The position numbers and the translations under genes are program-made. The notes beneath the pieces are model-generated. The model searched no databases and was not told where the DNA came from. It was given only the letters and a program-made list of their open reading frames with translations. A stretch of DNA of 64,000 bases from Gammaproteobacteria bacterium (lineage in GTDB: Bacteria > Pseudomonadota > Gammaproteobacteria > Pseudomonadales > Pseudohongiellaceae), in assembly GCA_003556835.1 (NCBI GenBank), contig PWQG01000243.1, positions 1 through 64,000 of the forward strand, given 5' to 3'. Positions 51,542 to 60,748 of this stretch are shown piece after piece (positions within the stretch are counted from its first letter, which is position 1; each line of letters begins with the position of its first letter).

Positions 51542-51727
51542 TCACCGCCCGCCAGACTCGCCACACTTCTTCGGATTGCCACCACAAATCTCGCAATCCT
51601 CTTCAACCCCCACATTATTCAGCCCGCCGCAGGATCCTTTGATCGGTGTACGCCCGAAAATCACACCAATGGCCATACCTCCCACTATCAGGGTCATGAC
51701 CAGAATGGTCATCAATACCGTAGCCAT
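51542..51727 (-). CDS. nqrM: Na+-NQR maturation protein NqrM
   Basis: A 61-residue protein with one N-terminal transmembrane helix (about 4-25) and four cysteines (33, 45, 48, 55). NqrM is required in Vibrio to assemble the iron centre between NqrD and NqrE (known for the family). It lies 3 nt after apbE, in line with a dedicated NQR maturation pair. ATG start. Confidence 0.92.
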   Translation of the reverse strand: MATVLMTILVMTLIVGGMAIGVIFGRTPIKGSCGGLNNVGVEEDCEICGGNPKKCGESGGR

Positions 51728-51730
51728 ACC

Positions 51731-52786
51731 TCACCTCTCTTCAACATAGCGGGCAAAAGAATCGGTCACATACTCGGCAAACCGTTCCTCCTCTTGCTCG
51801 CGGTAAATGAAATAGGCAGCGATGCCTTCCTGCTCCGCCAAGGCAATGCCCCGCTCAAGCCCCATGGCCATGAAAGCCGTGGTAAGCGCATCGGCCATTT
51901 TCGCCGTATCCGTTATCACATAGACCGCAGCCAGTTTATCTACTACAGGACGACCGGTGAAAGGATCAATTTCGTGTGAAAATCGCTGATCATCAGCAAC
52001 AAAATAATTGCGATAATCGCCGGAGCCAGCCAGAGCAATGGATTCACCACGAGTGTTCAGCACCGCTTGAACCTGTCGCTGCCCGGACACCGGACGCTCG
52101 ATGGCTGGCACCCAACTGTTACCATCATGGCGTAGGCCGCGAACCCTAAGCTCACCCCCCACCTCAATGAAATAATTCTCCATGCCGAGGCTGTCGAAAT
52201 AATCGGCCACCACATCGGTGCCATAACCCTTGGCAATGCCACCAAGATCAATCTCCAGGGCAGAACGCTTGCGCAAAGCCGGTGGCGACTGACGAACCTC
52301 CAGCTGGCGATAGTCGACCTGACGTTGCAGGGATCCGATTTCACTTTCATCCGGAACCAGCTCTGCCTCTGCCACTCGCCGAGAGCCAAAACCCCATCGT
52401 TGCACCAGTGGCGCTACCGTGATGTCAAAATATCCACCACTCAGGGCACTGACTTGCTGGGCGGTCTGGACCACACTGGCCACCTCCCTCGATACAGCGA
52501 ACCATTGTCCGGTTTGCGCATCATTGAAGCGTGATATTTCCGAATCCGGCGAGTAGATGGAGAATTGTTCACGATCCACTCGCTGCAGACGTTCGTCAAT
52601 CTCCTGGGCGAGAACCTCCGGATCAACGTCATCAGGGAACTCCCAGAGCTGTACCTGATAGGTGGTGCCCATCGTCTGCCCTGTGAGCTGGTAGAGTTGC
52701 GGCCCCGAATCCGGGCGCAACAGAACCCAGGCAAAAAACAGCCCGAGAAAAATCAGCGTGTAGCGAAACCGCTTCAGATAGTGCAT
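51731..52786 (-). CDS. apbE: FAD:protein FMN transferase
   Basis: Attaches FMN covalently to threonines of NqrB and NqrC. The 351-residue protein has an N-terminal membrane anchor (about 9-24) with no lipobox cysteine, so it is membrane-tethered rather than a lipoprotein. It shows the ApbE motifs MGTTYQVQL, DLGGIAKGYGTD, SGDYRNYF, HEIDPFTGRP and the ADALTTAFMAMG loop. An intrinsic terminator separates it from nqrF, but it belongs to the NQR maturation module. ATG start. Confidence 0.96.
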   Translation of the reverse strand: MHYLKRFRYTLIFLGLFFAWVLLRPDSGPQLYQLTGQTMGTTYQVQLWEFPDDVDPEVLAQEIDERLQRVDREQFSIYSPDSEISRFNDAQTGQWFAVSREVASVVQTAQQVSALSGGYFDITVAPLVQRWGFGSRRVAEAELVPDESEIGSLQRQVDYRQLEVRQSPPALRKRSALEIDLGGIAKGYGTDVVADYFDSLGMENYFIEVGGELRVRGLRHDGNSWVPAIERPVSGQRQVQAVLNTRGESIALAGSGDYRNYFVADDQRFSHEIDPFTGRPVVDKLAAVYVITDTAKMADALTTAFMAMGLERGIALAEQEGIAAYFIYREQEEERFAEYVTDSFARYVEER

Positions 52787-52799
52787 CGTTCTCCTGACG

Positions 52800-52839
52800 A
52801 AAAAAGGGGAAGTGGGCGAATCCTCACCCGTCTCCCCCC
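52800..52839 (-). terminator. Intrinsic terminator between nqrF and apbE
   Basis: On the minus strand GGGGAG (52832-52837) begins a hairpin that pairs, with a two-base internal mismatch and two G-U pairs, to GCCCACTTCCCC (52806-52817). Six T's (52800-52805) follow. It probably ends or reduces nqrABCDEF transcription before apbE-nqrM. Confidence 0.65.
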
Positions 52840-52918
52840 ATTTTTATTTTCCGGATCGTGTCAGCGGGTAAATCCAGCTCTGAAACCAGAGCAATCAGCT
52901 TACCTTCTCGAACATCGA

Positions 52919-54145
52919 TCAATCGAACTCGTCCAGCATGATGTTCTCGTCCTCGACACCCAGATCCTTGAGCATCTTGATGACCGAGGAATTCATCATG
53001 GGCGGCCCACAGAGATAATATTCACAGTCTTCGGGTGCCGGGTGATCCTTAAGGTAATTCTCATAGGCAACCGTGTGAATGAAACCGGTCGGCCCCTTCC
53101 AGTCATCCTCCGGCTGGGGATCGGAGAGCGCGACATGCCATTCAAAATTGTCGTTCTCTTTGTCCAGCTCATCGAAATCTTCCACATAGAACATTTCGCG
53201 ACGGCTGCGGGCACCATACCAGAAGGTCATCTTCCGGTCCGTCTTGATACGGCGCAACTGATCAAAGATGTGCGAACGCATCGGCGCCATGCCGGCACCA
53301 CCGCCAACAAACACCATCTCATTGTCCGTGTCCTTGGCAAAGAATTCACCAAAGGGACCGAACACCTTAAGCGTATCACCCGGCTTGAGATTGAAGACAT
53401 AGGACGACATGACACCAGGCGGGTGATTGGTACCCGGAGGGGGAGTCGCGATGCGGATATTGAATTTCAGTACGCCCTTCTCTTCCGGGTAGTTTGCCAT
53501 GGAATAGGCACGAGTGGTGGTTTCATTGACTTTGGATTTGAGATCAAACAGGCCAAACTTTTCCCAGTCGCCCCGGTATTCCTCGTCAATTTCGAAGTCC
53601 TTGAAGTCCACCTCATGCGGCGGCACTTCCATCTGCACATAGCCACCGGCACGAAATTTCACTTCTTCTCCCTCAGGAATCTCAAGCACCAGCTCCTTGA
53701 TGAACGTGGCAACGTTGTGATTGGAGATCACCTTGCATTCCCATTGCTTGACGCCGAAGAACTCGGGATCCACTTCCACTTTCATGTCCTGCTTGACCGA
53801 AACCTGGCAGGAAAGGCGCCAGTTCTCCTTGGCCTCCTTCATGGTAAAGTGACTGGCCTCGGTGGGCAGCATCGATCCACCACCGTCATGTACCTGGCAG
53901 GCACACTGGGCACAAGTACCACCGCCGCCACAGGCGGAGGACAGGTAGATACCCTCCTCGGCCAGGGTGTTCAGCAGTTTGCCACCGGCGGGAACGGTGA
54001 TGGCCTTGTCCGGGTCACCGTTGATTTCAATCGTGACATTCCCCGAGCTGACCATCTTGGAGCGAGCAGCAATGATGACCCCTACCAGCGCCATCACCAG
54101 GCCGGTGAACATCGTCACGCCACTGATTATCGTTGTGATATCCAT
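52919..54145 (-). CDS. nqrF: Na+-NQR subunit F
   Basis: NADH-oxidising subunit of the sodium-pumping NADH:quinone reductase. The 408-residue protein has an N-terminal helix (about 6-26), a [2Fe-2S] ferredoxin domain with the cysteines of [16 protein letters not shown] (near 70-85), an FAD domain ([14 protein letters not shown]) and an NADH domain ([18 protein letters not shown]). The C-terminal [10 protein letters not shown] matches. It is last in the nqr operon, before a terminator. Confidence 0.98.
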   Translation of the reverse strand: MDITTIISGVTMFTGLVMALVGVIIAARSKMVSSGNVTIEINGDPDKAITVPAGGKLLNTLAEEGIYLSSACGGGGTCAQCACQVHDGGGSMLPTEASHFTMKEAKENWRLSCQVSVKQDMKVEVDPEFFGVKQWECKVISNHNVATFIKELVLEIPEGEEVKFRAGGYVQMEVPPHEVDFKDFEIDEEYRGDWEKFGLFDLKSKVNETTTRAYSMANYPEEKGVLKFNIRIATPPPGTNHPPGVMSSYVFNLKPGDTLKVFGPFGEFFAKDTDNEMVFVGGGAGMAPMRSHIFDQLRRIKTDRKMTFWYGARSRREMFYVEDFDELDKENDNFEWHVALSDPQPEDDWKGPTGFIHTVAYENYLKDHPAPEDCEYYLCGPPMMNSSVIKMLKDLGVEDENIMLDEFD

Positions 54146-54173
54146 TGTTTACAGGACCCTTATCTAGCAATTC

Positions 54174-54782
54174 TTACAAGGACAGACCACTGAAGGACAT
54201 GAAACCGAGTGACATCAGTCCTGTGGAAATGAAGGTGATACCCAGGCCGCGCAAACCTGGAGGCACATCACTGTACTTCAGTTTTTCGCGGATGCCCGCC
54301 AGGGCAACCACCGCCAGGGCAAAACCGACACCGGCACCAATTCCGTATACGACACTTTCCGGAAAAGTGTAGGATCGCTCGACCATGAACAGGGAAGCAC
54401 CCAGGATCGCACAATTCACCGTGATCAGAGGCAGGAACACACCAAGGGCGTTATACAGTGCGGGGATGTATTTATCGAGGAACATCTCCAGAATCTGGAC
54501 TATGGCTGCGATCACACCGATATAGGCCAGGAAGCCGAGGAAGCTAAGGTCCACGTCCGGCAGGCCGGCCCATGACAGAGCGCCGTCACGCAGGAGGTAG
54601 TTGTAAATCAGGTTGTTGACCGGCACGGTAATGGCTTGCACCACCACCACAGCAATACCCAGGCCCAGCGCGGTCTCGACTTTCTTGGATACCGCGAGGA
54701 AGGTACACATGCCGAGGAACAACATCAGCGCCATGTTTTCGACAAAAACGGCGCTTATGAAAAGACTGAGATAATACTCCAT
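54174..54782 (-). CDS. nqrE: Na+-NQR subunit E
   Basis: Integral membrane subunit of 202 residues with six hydrophobic helices, beginning [20 protein letters not shown]. It contains the conserved [13 protein letters not shown] and [11 protein letters not shown] cysteines that, with those of NqrD, hold the intramembrane iron centre. Its ATG overlaps the nqrD stop (TAATG). Confidence 0.97.
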   Translation of the reverse strand: MEYYLSLFISAVFVENMALMLFLGMCTFLAVSKKVETALGLGIAVVVVQAITVPVNNLIYNYLLRDGALSWAGLPDVDLSFLGFLAYIGVIAAIVQILEMFLDKYIPALYNALGVFLPLITVNCAILGASLFMVERSYTFPESVVYGIGAGVGFALAVVALAGIREKLKYSDVPPGLRGLGITFISTGLMSLGFMSFSGLSL

Positions 54783-55453
54783 TACTGTACAACCTCCTCA
54801 GGCGTATGCGGCATCATCTTGAACTCGTTCTCTTCAACCTGGTCCGTATAGGCATTACGCAGAATCCAGATAAAGAAACCGATGATGAAAAAGGCACTCG
54901 GAGCAAGCAACATTAGGCCATTGCCCTGATACCAGCCGCCGGTTTCCACCATGGGCAGGAGCTGGAAGCCCAGCAGGCTACCGGAACCAAACAGCTCCCG
55001 CAGTGTTCCGACCACGATCAGGACCACGCTGTAGCCCAGGCCATTACCGATACCATCCATCAGGCTTGGCAGCGGAGGATTCTGGGAAGCAAAGGCTTCA
55101 GCACGACCCAGGACAATACAGTTGGTGATGATCAACCCGACAAAAACACTGAGCTGTTTGCTGATTTCAAAGGCCACTGCCTTGAGTATCTGGTCCACCA
55201 TGATCACCAGGGAGGCGATGATGGTCATCTGGATGATGATCCGGATGGAGCTGGGCATGTGATTGCGCAGCGTGGAAATGAAGAAATTGGACAGGGCACA
55301 GACGGTGGTCAGCGCCACACACATGACCAATGTCACCGACAGGCTGGTGGTTACCGCCAGCGCCGAACAGACACCCAATACCTGAAGGGCAATGGGATTG
55401 TTGGCAAATATCGGTTTGATCAGAATCGTTTTATTGACTGTTGAAGTCGCCAT
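54782..55453 (-). CDS. nqrD: Na+-NQR subunit D
   Basis: Integral membrane subunit of 223 residues, homologous to NqrE in inverted topology, with the [11 protein letters not shown] and [14 protein letters not shown] cysteines. The start [16 protein letters not shown] was chosen because it matches NqrD and follows nqrC by 10 nt; the longer frame lies in nqrC. Confidence 0.97.
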   Translation of the reverse strand: MATSTVNKTILIKPIFANNPIALQVLGVCSALAVTTSLSVTLVMCVALTTVCALSNFFISTLRNHMPSSIRIIIQMTIIASLVIMVDQILKAVAFEISKQLSVFVGLIITNCIVLGRAEAFASQNPPLPSLMDGIGNGLGYSVVLIVVGTLRELFGSGSLLGFQLLPMVETGGWYQGNGLMLLAPSAFFIIGFFIWILRNAYTDQVEENEFKMMPHTPEEVVQ

Positions 55454-55463
55454 GATTACCTCT

Positions 55464-56264
55464 TCACCCTCTGACTTCGTTTTCGATGTACGGCCCGAAG
55501 CCAAGGTCACCCAACCAGAACTGAATGGTGTTCTCGACACCACGTGCGGTCAATGTGGCTCCGGAAAGACCATCAATCTCGTGCGGCCCGTCACCCCCGC
55601 CCTGCACGACGCGGAAAGCAACCTCGTTCTGGTCATCGTAGATTTCCTTACCAGGCCATTGCTGCAGCCAGCGCGGGTTGTTGATCTCCCCGCCCAGGCC
55701 CGGTGTCTCCTGGTGATCATAGAAGCCGATACCGCGAACGGTATCGCCGTCACCCTCGAGCGCCAGATATCCATACATGATGCCCCAGAGGCCATAACCG
55801 CTTACCGGAATGACCACGGTTTCATAACCGCTGCCATCCTCGGCCTCGATGACAAAGACCGTGGCGTAATTGACACGCCGACGTATGGAGGCCACATCCT
55901 CGTTACCAGTGAGATTGCGCGAATACTGTGGATCGTTCTTGGCACGCTGCTCGTCATAGGTTGCCGGATCGATACCCAGCTCCGCCATTCGCTCATCCGA
56001 CAGATAGCTGCCGTTGGTCAGGTCGACCATGCGTGGCGTGAACTGCGCGAACATTTCTTCCACGTCCGCATTGGTATGCACCGAGGTATCAAATATGCCA
56101 GCAGCGACAAGAATGTTCTTGTTACGGTCGAGCAACATGTTGGCCTGCTGCATGGGGCGCAGCATTACGGCTGTGCTGGAGATCACAATCGAACAGACAA
56201 CGCAGAGACCCAGCGCGACCTTGATCGTATTGCCAATGGAATTGACCGATTTCTTAGACGACAT
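55464..56264 (-). CDS. nqrC: Na+-NQR subunit C
   Basis: Periplasm-facing flavoprotein subunit of 266 residues with one N-terminal helix (about 10-30). The covalent FMN threonine lies in [16 protein letters not shown], the target of ApbE. It overlaps the 3' end of nqrB by 11 nt and starts [12 protein letters not shown]. Confidence 0.97.
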   Translation of the reverse strand: MSSKKSVNSIGNTIKVALGLCVVCSIVISSTAVMLRPMQQANMLLDRNKNILVAAGIFDTSVHTNADVEEMFAQFTPRMVDLTNGSYLSDERMAELGIDPATYDEQRAKNDPQYSRNLTGNEDVASIRRRVNYATVFVIEAEDGSGYETVVIPVSGYGLWGIMYGYLALEGDGDTVRGIGFYDHQETPGLGGEINNPRWLQQWPGKEIYDDQNEVAFRVVQGGGDGPHEIDGLSGATLTARGVENTIQFWLGDLGFGPYIENEVRG

Positions 56265-57471
56265 TTCGAGCTAACCTCCGCTTCACATTCGCCTTGACCA
56301 CAAAATAGTCGATCAACGGCGCAAACAGGTTGGCAAACAGGATCGCGAGCATTACACCTTCCGGGTAGGCCGGATTGAGCACCCGGATCATCACGACCAT
56401 CACACCAATTAGCAGACCGAATATCCACTTGCCTGTATTCGTCATGGAGGCCGAAACCGGATCAGTGGCCATGAACACCATGCCAAAAGCAAAGCCGCCA
56501 ACCACCAGATGCCAGTACCATGGCATGGCAAAGGCCGGATTGGTATCGGAACCGACCATGTTGAGCAGGGTCGACAACAGCACCATCCCCAGGAAAACGC
56601 CCGCCATGATACGCCAGGACGCGATTCGAGTGATCAGCAGGATGGCCGCACCGATCAGGATGGCCAGGGTCGAAACTTCGCCTATGGATCCCTGCATACG
56701 ACCGAAAAACGCGTCCAGCCAGGTGAGCTGCTCGCCAGTGGCCGCCGCAATCATTGGCAAACCATTGTCAGCAACCTGCGCCAGGGCAGTGGCACCACTG
56801 AATCCGTCCACTGCGGTCCAGACCGAGTCGCCCGACAGCTGCGGTGCGTAGGCAAAGAACAGGAACGCCCGACCGGTCAGCGCCGGGTTGAGGAAGTTCT
56901 TGCCGGTGCCACCAAAGACTTCCTTGCCGACGATGACGCCAAAGGTGATGCCCAGCGCAGCCTGCCAGAGCGGCAGGTCCGGCGGCACAATCAGGGAGAA
57001 CAGGATCGAGGTGACAAAGAAGCCCTCATTGATCTCGTGATTGCGTTTGATGGCAAACAACACTTCCCAGAAGCCACCCACCACGAACACAACAAAATAG
57101 ATGGGCACGTAATAAACGGCGCCATGCCAGAAATTGTCCCATATGCTGGAAGGATCGTGACCGGCGATCAGGCCCAATACCGCGCCGCGCATACCGTCCA
57201 GGGACTCGATGCCCATGTTCATCATGGCCATGTTGGCCTGATAACCGACGTTGTACATGCCGTAGAACATGGCCGGGAAAGCGGCCAACCATACGGTGAT
57301 CATGATGCGCTTGAGATCTATACCGTCACGTATGTGAGCACCGGTTTTGGTGACACTGCTCGGGCTGTAGAAAATCGTATCCACTGCTTCGTACAGGGGA
57401 TACAGTTTTTCATATTTGCCACCCTTCTCGAAGTGCGGCTCCAGTTTGTCCAGTTGTTTACGCAGACCCAT
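56254..57471 (-). CDS. nqrB: Na+-NQR subunit B
   Basis: Large membrane subunit of 405 residues with about ten helices, carrying riboflavin and a covalent FMN. The FMN threonine lies in [12 protein letters not shown]. It starts [18 protein letters not shown], as in other NqrB proteins, 12 nt after nqrA. NqrB is thought to form part of the Na+ pathway and the quinone site. Confidence 0.97.
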   Translation of the reverse strand: MGLRKQLDKLEPHFEKGGKYEKLYPLYEAVDTIFYSPSSVTKTGAHIRDGIDLKRIMITVWLAAFPAMFYGMYNVGYQANMAMMNMGIESLDGMRGAVLGLIAGHDPSSIWDNFWHGAVYYVPIYFVVFVVGGFWEVLFAIKRNHEINEGFFVTSILFSLIVPPDLPLWQAALGITFGVIVGKEVFGGTGKNFLNPALTGRAFLFFAYAPQLSGDSVWTAVDGFSGATALAQVADNGLPMIAAATGEQLTWLDAFFGRMQGSIGEVSTLAILIGAAILLITRIASWRIMAGVFLGMVLLSTLLNMVGSDTNPAFAMPWYWHLVVGGFAFGMVFMATDPVSASMTNTGKWIFGLLIGVMVVMIRVLNPAYPEGVMLAILFANLFAPLIDYFVVKANVKRRLARNVV

Positions 57472-57483
57472 GTCAGAATTCCG

Positions 57484-58842
57484 TCAAGTCTCTTTTTCGA
57501 TTCGTGTCAGGTTTTCCCGCAGAATCGGGCCATATTCGTATTTGCCCGGGCACACATAGGTGCAGAGCCCCAGGTCTTCTTCCGCCAACTCGAGCACACC
57601 CAGATCCATTGCCTGCTCGATATCAGTGACAATGATGGATCGCAGCAGCTGCGTTGGCAGGATATCAAGGGGCATGATCGTTTCGTAGCTACCGACCGGC
57701 ACCATAGCGCGTTCACTGCCGTTGGTGGAGGTGGTGAAATCGAACTTGCGTCCTTTGAATAGTCCGGAAATGTAAATCCCGAGATTGGAATGCTTTTTGG
57801 CACCCGGAGAGAGATACCCCAGGAACTCACGCTGCCGGCCTTCCAGCAGGGTACTCACCTGGAGGTGATCATGACCGAGGAAGTTCTCTGGCTCGCGCGC
57901 ATTACGACCGGACAGTACCGAGCCGGAAATGATGCGATTGTCGCCATCCTCAAGCTCACCCCTGGTCAGCTCTTCCAGGTTTGCCCCCATACGGGTGCGC
58001 ACCAGGCGCGGATTCTTGACCTGCGGTCCGGCCAGGGCAATCACACGCTCTGTCCAGATCTTGCCGGTGGTGAACAGTTTGCCGATGGCAATCACGTCCT
58101 GATAATGAATGCTCCATACCCATTTGTTCAGACTGACCGGATCCAGGAAGTGGATGTGTGTTCCAGTCAGACCTGAGGGATGCGGGCCGTCGAACTCTTC
58201 CAACTGCACACCATTACTGAACTTTTCCTCATCCAGGTTCGCCAGGCTGCCATTACGGCGGCAGATGAAGGTCTTGCCTTCACTGAGTTTCGCCAGGATG
58301 TTGGCACCACGCACGAAATCCGCCTTCTGGGCAGAGATGACCAGCTCGGGGTCGCCAGCCAGGGGGTTGCTGTCCATGGCATTGATGAACACGGAGGCGG
58401 GACGGGTCTCGGGATCGGGAACCCGACTGTAAGGTCTTGTCCGGAGCGAAGTCCAGACACCGGAATTGATCAGATTCTCAACAATGTCTTCGCGTTTGAT
58501 CGAAGCCAATTGCTCGTCGGTGTAGCTGGCAAATGTCTCCTGTTCGGATTCATCCTCATCCAGGTCGATCACCAGCGACAGGAAGATACGCCGCTTGCCC
58601 CGATTGATGGAACGCACCGTGCCAGTACCCGGGGATGTATAGATAACCCCTTCGGTTTTTTTATCGGAAAACAGTCTCTGGCCGAGTTTGACCCGGTCAC
58701 CTTCACTGACTTCCATCGTGGGCTTCATACCCACGTAATCCCGCCCCAGGATGGCAACCGACCGGACCGGCTGTGCCGCGTCGATCTTCTGCTCCGGGGC
58801 GCCCTTGATGGGTATATCCAACCCGCGCTTTATTCTGATCAT
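57484..58842 (-). CDS. nqrA: Na+-NQR subunit A
   Basis: Peripheral quinone-binding subunit of 452 residues, starting [20 protein letters not shown]. It has the [19 protein letters not shown] biotinyl-lipoyl-like segment and the C-terminal [17 protein letters not shown] end (seen here as [14 protein letters not shown]). It is first in nqrABCDEF. The 278-bp gap to gap on its right contains a -10 box and the gap terminator. Confidence 0.98.
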   Translation of the reverse strand: MIRIKRGLDIPIKGAPEQKIDAAQPVRSVAILGRDYVGMKPTMEVSEGDRVKLGQRLFSDKKTEGVIYTSPGTGTVRSINRGKRRIFLSLVIDLDEDESEQETFASYTDEQLASIKREDIVENLINSGVWTSLRTRPYSRVPDPETRPASVFINAMDSNPLAGDPELVISAQKADFVRGANILAKLSEGKTFICRRNGSLANLDEEKFSNGVQLEEFDGPHPSGLTGTHIHFLDPVSLNKWVWSIHYQDVIAIGKLFTTGKIWTERVIALAGPQVKNPRLVRTRMGANLEELTRGELEDGDNRIISGSVLSGRNAREPENFLGHDHLQVSTLLEGRQREFLGYLSPGAKKHSNLGIYISGLFKGRKFDFTTSTNGSERAMVPVGSYETIMPLDILPTQLLRSIIVTDIEQAMDLGVLELAEEDLGLCTYVCPGKYEYGPILRENLTRIEKET

Positions 58843-59015
58843 TCACCAAGCCTAATCGTTTTTCAGGATAATCAAACGTACCACTGAATGTAGCGACCCG
58901 GCGTCATCAGCAGGCGACACCGCGAAAATTCGTTGACAGTCAGTGTTGTATGAGAGTGGTTATAACCGTTCGGCCAGTCGGACCGCCAGGAAACTGCACT
59001 GATAAAACGCGCCCA

Positions 59016-59021
59016 ATTATA
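59016..59021 (-). promoter_or_regulatory. -10 box of the likely nqr operon promoter
   Basis: A perfect TATAAT on the minus strand, followed by a GGGCGCG discriminator, lies about 175 bp upstream of nqrA. The -35 region (TAGCAA at 17 bp) is poor. The rest of the 58843-59120 gap would be nqr leader; I see no riboswitch I can name in it. Confidence 0.45.
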
Positions 59022-59061
59022 GAGATAAGAGCCCTGATTTGCTACCGATTTCTACAAGACG

Positions 59062-59103
59062 AGCAAAGAAAATCGCCCGATGTCCCTTTTGGTAACACCG
59101 GGC
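59062..59103 (-). terminator. Intrinsic terminator after the GAPDH gene
   Basis: On the minus strand GCCCGGTGT (59095-59103) pairs with ACATCGGGC (59075-59083) in a 9-bp stem with one G-U pair. It is followed by GATTTTCTTTGC. It begins 18 bp after the gap stop and lies just upstream of the nqr -10 box. Confidence 0.75.
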
Positions 59104-59120
59104 AATTGCCAGGAAATGGC

Positions 59121-60596
59121 TCAGGCTTCCGCTTCTCCCGGATACGTGCGGTAGGTAACGCCGGCCATTTTGTACACCATCCGCACAACCTGGTTGCAAT
59201 AGCCGAACTCATTGTCATACCAGAGATACAGTACACAGCGGTTGCCCTCGACGATGGTCGCCGTGGAGTCGACGATCGCCGCCTCGCGGGAGCCGACGAA
59301 GTCACTGGACACGGCGTCGGGGTCCTGGGTGTAGTTGATCTGGTGCTGCAATGGCGAATGCAGGGCCAGCTGCCGCAGGAATTCATTGATCTCTTCCCTG
59401 CTGATTTCCTTCTCCATATTGAGCATCAGGATCGCCATGGAGACATTGGGAATCGGTACCCGCACGGCGTTGCCAGTCAGCTTGCCGACCAGCTCGGGTA
59501 CGGCCTTGACCACTGCCTTCGCGGCACCCGTCTCCGTCAGCACCATATTCAACGCCGCACTGCGGCCTCGGCGGTTGCCGGTATGATAGTTGTCGATCAG
59601 GTTCTGGTCATTGGTATAGGCGTGCACTGTTTCCACGTGGCCGCTGGCAATGCCGAACTCGTCATTCAGGACCTTGAGTACCGGGGCAATCGCATTGGTG
59701 GTACAGGACGCAGCGGTAATGATCGTGTCTTCGGGGCTGATCTGATCATCGTTGATGCCGTACACTATGTTTTTCAGCTTGCCTTTGCCCGGCGCCGTCA
59801 GCATGACCTTGCTTGCCCCTTTGGCTTTCAGGTGCAGGCCAAGCCCCTCCTCGTCACGCCATTTTCCCGTATTGTCGATGATCAATGCATCATCGATACC
59901 ATACTTCGTGTAGTCGATCTCTTCCGGGCTGTTGGCATAGATGATGTGGATGACATTACCGTTGGCGATCAGGCAGTTGTTCTGCTCATCAATCCGCACC
60001 GTGCCCTGGAATGTGCCATGCACCGAGTCGGACGTCAGCAGACTGGCCCGCTTGACCAGATCCCCTTCCTTGCCGGGACGCACCACAACAGCGCGCAGAC
60101 GCATGACTTCCCCGGTGCTGGTGCGCTCCACCAGCAGACGGGCCATCAACCGGCCGATGCGACCAAATCCGTACAACACGATGTCCTGGGATTTCTTGCT
60201 CGGCTTGCTGCGGTCACCGATCAATTGCGCCAACTCTTCCGTGACAAAGTCGTCCACCGTCTGCGCTTTGTCTCCCAGCCTTTCTCCCTGCTCCATGAAC
60301 TTGACGGTCAACTTCCCCAGATCAATCTCACAATGCCACAGATCCAGTTTCGCCAATGCCATCAATACCGGATGGCTCTCGAATTCCGACATCTCGTTAC
60401 GGCCCACCTGGCGCACGAAGCGGTGGGATTTCATGATGTTGGTCACCGACCGGTTATGCAGCGCCCGACCGTAAATCAGGATGCCAACATTACGTTCGCT
60501 GTATAGTCGGCCGACCACAGGAATCATTTCCTGGGCAAGTGCTTCCCGCTGTTTCCAATCACTGAAATAATCTTCGGGGTGGGGTCTGCTGCTCAC
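59121..60596 (-). CDS. Glyceraldehyde-3-phosphate dehydrogenase-like protein, long form
   Basis: A 491-residue GAPDH homolog. The dehydrogenase core starts near residue 138 with LYGFGRIGRLMARLL and has the catalytic Cys298 in ASCTTNAIAP and the C-terminal WYDNEFGYCNQVVRMV. A helical N-terminal extension of about 135 residues precedes it. This long form is the type encoded between nqr and mfd in pseudomonads. It starts with GTG. Use of NAD or NADP and the direction of catalysis are not evident. It is divergent from mfd. Confidence 0.93.
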   Translation of the reverse strand: MSSRPHPEDYFSDWKQREALAQEMIPVVGRLYSERNVGILIYGRALHNRSVTNIMKSHRFVRQVGRNEMSEFESHPVLMALAKLDLWHCEIDLGKLTVKFMEQGERLGDKAQTVDDFVTEELAQLIGDRSKPSKKSQDIVLYGFGRIGRLMARLLVERTSTGEVMRLRAVVVRPGKEGDLVKRASLLTSDSVHGTFQGTVRIDEQNNCLIANGNVIHIIYANSPEEIDYTKYGIDDALIIDNTGKWRDEEGLGLHLKAKGASKVMLTAPGKGKLKNIVYGINDDQISPEDTIITAASCTTNAIAPVLKVLNDEFGIASGHVETVHAYTNDQNLIDNYHTGNRRGRSAALNMVLTETGAAKAVVKAVPELVGKLTGNAVRVPIPNVSMAILMLNMEKEISREEINEFLRQLALHSPLQHQINYTQDPDAVSSDFVGSREAAIVDSTATIVEGNRCVLYLWYDNEFGYCNQVVRMVYKMAGVTYRTYPGEAEA

Positions 60597-60682
60597 GAGA
60601 GATACCTATCTGTACTTGGGTGGGTTTGGGACCAGCCATGGAAGCGGGACCGATCCGTCGCAACGCTGCCAATGGGGGCGCA

Positions 60683-60711
60683 ATTATGCCAGAATACCGC
60701 GCCCTTGGAAA
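60683..60711 (-). promoter_or_regulatory. Candidate promoter for the GAPDH gene
   Basis: On the minus strand TTTCCA (60706-60711) and CATAAT (60683-60688) are 17 bp apart, giving a leader of about 80 nt before the GTG start. I find no equally good promoter for mfd in the same 152-bp gap. Confidence 0.45.
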
Positions 60712-60748
60712 ACCACAGTACAGGCAGGCCTCCGGAAACATTCGCATC

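Noticed and set aside
52565..54193. 542-codon plus-strand frame opposite apbE and nqrF
   Set aside because: It spans two real minus-strand genes and the terminator between them, so it is a shadow.
58950..60506. 518-codon plus-strand frame opposite the GAPDH gene
   Set aside because: Long only because of third-position GC bias; the minus strand encodes the full GAPDH with its catalytic motif.
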